Part shown: piece by piece, positions 6,107-7,827 of the stretch
How positions within the stretch are numbered: position 1 is the first letter of the stretch
Layout of the letters: every line of letters begins with the position of its first letter
Source of the DNA: CAZFLM01 sp964519955
GTDB lineage: Bacteria; Armatimonadota; Chthonomonadetes; Chthonomonadales; CAJBBX01
Direction of reading: 5' to 3'
Assembly (NCBI GenBank): GCA_964519955.1
Contig: CAZFLM010000153.1
Coordinates: 1-7,827, forward strand
Length of the DNA stretch: 7,827 nt
Translations under genes and position numbers: made by a program
Notes under the pieces: generated by a model
Databases searched by the model: none
What the model was told of the DNA's origin: nothing
What the model saw: only the letters and a program-made list of their open reading frames with translations

Positions 6107-6223
6107 ACATGGATGTACAGGATGGACAGGATGAAAGATGGCGTGCCCTTGTGGCGGCTCTGGGCTGTGTCGGTAGACGCTGGTGCCTTGGGTCGCTATC
6201 CTGTACATCCTGTACATCCATGT
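6107..6223. repeat. 117-bp inverted-repeat element between hpnD and hpnE (MITE-like)
   Basis: The left arm 6107-6133 (ACATGGATGTACAGG...) and the right arm 6197-6223 are inverted copies matching at 25 of 27 positions, with a 63-bp spacer. Each arm is itself a 9-bp period repeat (GGATGTACA/GGATGGACA/GGATG on the left; ATCCTGTAC twice on the right). The left arm starts at the first base after the hpnD stop. The right arm ends immediately before the hpnE ribosome site GAGAAAG (6224-6230). A dinucleotide GA flanks both outer ends (6105-6106 and 6224-6225), which could be a short target duplication or chance. The arms can form a long hairpin in mRNA, but there is no T-run for termination. No coding content is seen. 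Confidence 0.8.
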
Positions 6224-6234
6224 GAGAAAGCGTG

Positions 6235-7632
6235 ATGGCAGTTCGTAAGGCGGTGGTCATCGGCGGGGGCATCTCGGGGATCGCGGCGGCGGTGGCCCTC
6301 GCGGAGGCCGGGCTGCGCGTCGAGGTGGTCGAGAAGCGGCCCATGCTCGGCGGGCGGGCGTCCTCGTTCCGCGATCACCAGACCGGGCTCGCGGTCGACG
6401 GCGTGCAGCATGGCACCATGACCTGCTGCACCAACCTGGCCGACCTGCTGGAGCGCCTGGGCGTCCACCACCTCGTCCGCTACCACGACACGCTCCACTT
6501 CCTCGATGCCGACGGCAAGCGCTCCGCCATTCGGCGCTGTCCCCTCCCGGCACCCCTGCACACCTCGTGGTCGTTCTTCCGCTTCCGATCGCTGGGCCTG
6601 CGCGACAAGGTGAGCGTGGCCCGCGCCCTCATCGCGATGCTGCGCGCGGGGATGACGCCGGAGCTGGAGCGCACGGACATGGCGGCCTGGATGCGCGGGC
6701 AGGGCGTGACGGACGCCGCGATCCGGCGCTTCCTGGAGCCGGTGCTCGTGAGCGCCTGCAACGCGCCGCTGGAGCGCATCGGGTGCGGCCTCGGCTTCAA
6801 GGTGTTCCGCGACGGTTTCCTGGCGCATCCCCGGGCGTACCAGTTCGGCGTGCCGACGGTGCCCCTCGGCGAGCTGTACACCGAGCCCGCCGTCCGGTGC
6901 CTCGCCGAGCGCGGCGGCAAGGTGCGGCTGCACACCATCGTGCGGGAGGTGACGTTCGATGGCGGGCGGCCGACCGGCGTGGTGCTGAACACGGGCGAGT
7001 GGCTCGACGCGGATGTGGTGGTGAGCGGCCTCCAGTTCGACCTGCTGTTGAAGCTGCTGGGCGAGCGGGCGTCGGGGGCGTACTTCGACAACCTGCGGCA
7101 CCTGGAGCTGGCGCCGATCGTGGGCGTGCACGTGTGGTTCGGGAAGGCCATCGAGACCGAGGACTGCTTCGCGCTGCTGGACCGGCGGACGGACTGGGTG
7201 TTCAACAAGACGCGTATCTTCGGCCTGCGCGACCAGGGCGTCACGTACCTGAGCATGGTCATCAGCGCGGACGCGGATCTGGCGACCATGCCGAAGGAGG
7301 AGGCGCTGGCGCTCGTGCTCCGCGAGGTCGCCGAGGCGGTGCCGGAGACCGCGGGCGCGCCGATCCTGAAGACGTACGTGGTGCGCGAGCAGAAGGCCAC
7401 GTTCGTGCCCGCTCCTGGCGTCGACTCCCTGCGCCCCGACCAGCGCTCGCCGATCCCCGGCTTCTACGTGGCGGGCGAGTGGACGCGCACGGGCTGGCCC
7501 TCGACGATGGAGGGTGCGGCCCGCAGCGGGTACCTCGCCGCCGAGCGCGCGCTGGAGGACCTCGGCGCCCCGCGCACGTTCCTGGCCCCGGACCTGCGCC
7601 CGTCGTGGCTCGCGCGGGCGCTGATGGGATAG
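6235..7632 (+). CDS. hpnE: Hydroxysqualene dehydroxylase HpnE (squalene-associated FAD-dependent desaturase family)
   Basis: Predicted 465-residue FAD flavoenzyme of the phytoene desaturase/amine oxidase superfamily. In the HpnCDE pathway it reductively removes the hydroxyl of hydroxysqualene to give squalene. The N-terminal dinucleotide fold shows GGGISG at residues 10-15, with E33 at the end of the second strand (VVEKR), followed by the GGRASSF motif (39-45) and VDGVQHG, equivalent to the DNGQH block of HpnE proteins. The C-terminal FAD motif is AGEWTRTGWPSTMEGAA. The length is typical (about 420-470). The ATG at 6235 is preferred over GTG at 6232 because GAGAAAG (6224-6230) is then 4 nt away rather than 1. 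It is separated from hpnD only by the inverted-repeat element. Probably membrane-associated because of its lipid substrate, though no transmembrane helix is obvious. Confidence 0.92.
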   Translation: MAVRKAVVIGGGISGIAAAVALAEAGLRVEVVEKRPMLGGRASSFRDHQTGLAVDGVQHGTMTCCTNLADLLERLGVHHLVRYHDTLHFLDADGKRSAIRRCPLPAPLHTSWSFFRFRSLGLRDKVSVARALIAMLRAGMTPELERTDMAAWMRGQGVTDAAIRRFLEPVLVSACNAPLERIGCGLGFKVFRDGFLAHPRAYQFGVPTVPLGELYTEPAVRCLAERGGKVRLHTIVREVTFDGGRPTGVVLNTGEWLDADVVVSGLQFDLLLKLLGERASGAYFDNLRHLELAPIVGVHVWFGKAIETEDCFALLDRRTDWVFNKTRIFGLRDQGVTYLSMVISADADLATMPKEEALALVLREVAEAVPETAGAPILKTYVVREQKATFVPAPGVDSLRPDQRSPIPGFYVAGEWTRTGWPSTMEGAARSGYLAAERALEDLGAPRTFLAPDLRPSWLARALMG

Positions 7633-7656
7633 GGTGCCGAGGCGGAACGTGGCACC
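7633..7656 (+). terminator. Hairpin right after hpnE (possible 3'-end structure)
   Basis: GGTGCC (7633-7638) pairs perfectly with GGCACC (7651-7656) across a 12-nt loop, beginning at the base after the TAG stop (7630-7632). It is the first of a series of hairpins. None has a following T-run, so intrinsic termination is only suspected. Confidence 0.35.
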
Positions 7657-7661
7657 GGAGC

Positions 7662-7683
7662 GGCGGGCCGTGAACGACCCGCC
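7662..7683 (+). terminator. Second hairpin downstream of hpnE
   Basis: GGCGGG (7662-7667) pairs with CCCGCC (7678-7683). Inside, past one C-A mismatch, CG/CG closes a TGAA tetraloop, making a compact GC-rich structure. It may act with the preceding hairpin as the 3' end of the hpn transcript; there is no T-run. Confidence 0.35.
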
Positions 7684-7688
7684 TGGTG

Positions 7689-7805
7689 GGCCTTCGGCCG
7701 GGCGTCCTCGCGGACGCGGGTGGTCGGAGTGTGCGGGGCTGTGCGACCGGGGGTACAAGACCCCCGGCAGTGTGGCCTTCGGCCGGGCGTCCTCGCGGAC
7801 GCGGG
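7689..7805. repeat. Tandem structured repeat, 32-bp identical cores with 85-bp period
   Basis: A 32-bp core beginning GGCCTTCGGCCGGGCGTCC is identical at 7689-7720 and 7774-7805, 85 bp apart. The flanks are also related: GACCCGCC-TGG before copy 1 versus GACCCCCGGCAG before copy 2, and GGTCGGAGTGTGCGGGG versus GGTGCGTGGAGTGGGG after. Each core holds two hairpins in succession: GGCC-TTC-GGCC, and GCGTCC-TCGC-GGACGC (7702-7717 and 7787-7802). The array may continue past the window end. No ORF is supported here. Confidence 0.85.
7747..7767. other. Perfect 8-bp hairpin between the two repeat cores
   Basis: CCGGGGGT (7747-7754) and ACCCCCGG (7760-7767) pair perfectly around an ACAAG loop. It is the strongest single stem in the window and forms part of the spacer of the 85-bp repeat unit. 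Function unknown. It has no T-run but could block RNA polymerase or protect RNA 3' ends. Confidence 0.6.
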
Positions 7806-7827
7806 CGGTGCGTGGAGTGGGGCTTCG

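Noticed and set aside
6196..7758. Long reverse-strand ORF (520 codons) opposite hpnE
   Set aside because: It mirrors a gene with full FAD motifs and reads as His/Arg/Ala-rich low-complexity sequence, as expected for antisense frames in GC-rich DNA.
7747..7767. tRNA T-arm (stem GGGGG/CCCCC with 7-nt loop TACAAGA)
   Set aside because: The loop departs from TTCRANY at two positions, and no matching acceptor, D or anticodon arms or CCA end are found around it.
7689..7805. CRISPR array at the window end
   Set aside because: Only two copies are visible, the spacer is 53 bp and itself contains a perfect hairpin, similarity extends into the flanks, and no cas gene is present.

Overview
The window is a GC-rich bacterial chromosome segment in which every supported gene lies on the + strand. 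The centrepiece is a complete, ordered hpnC-hpnD-hpnE set (4266-7632). These three genes encode the bacterial route from farnesyl diphosphate to squalene through presqualene diphosphate and hydroxysqualene. No squalene-hopene cyclase is present, so hopanoids are the likely but unproven end product. The phylum cannot be fixed from the sequence. High GC, the three-gene squalene route and abundant hairpin-bearing intergenic repeats suggest a free-living environmental bacterium. Planctomycete-, verrucomicrobium-, armatimonad- or hydrogenedente-like lineages are possible, but that is inference from memory.

Layout: (1) 2-316 is the 3' end of a small protein of unknown function. (2) 317-661 is a gene-free stretch with a stable hairpin and an excellent sigma-70-type promoter (TTGACT, 17 bp spacer, TATAAT). 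(3) 662-2766 holds two translationally coupled zinc-dependent medium-chain dehydrogenases; the first looks NAD-type and the second NADP-type. (4) 2853-3425 encodes a flavodoxin-fold protein with an iron-sulfur-flavoprotein-like cysteine cluster. (5) 3526-4254 encodes a ComB (2-phosphosulfolactate phosphatase) family protein ending 11 bp before hpnC. (6) 4266-7632 is hpnC, hpnD (4-nt overlap with hpnC) and hpnE; a 117-bp inverted-repeat element fills almost the whole hpnD-hpnE gap. (7) 7633-7827 is a non-coding tail packed with hairpins, including a perfect 32-bp direct repeat with an 85-bp period.

How the genes may work together: HpnC and HpnD supply the two prenyl-transfer and rearrangement steps, and HpnE removes the hydroxyl group to give squalene. 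The promoter at 564-592 could drive everything downstream, because there is no convincing intrinsic terminator (no hairpin followed by a T-run) before 7633. Two ~50-bp copies of a dispersed repeat flank the flavoprotein gene, and the first-half genes need not be functionally tied to squalene synthesis.

I did not find a clearly unprecedented system. The most distinctive signals are the repeat insertion that splits hpnD from hpnE, the structured tail repeat, the dehydrogenase pair with opposite predicted cofactor pockets, and the ComB-family gene placed tightly against hpnC.
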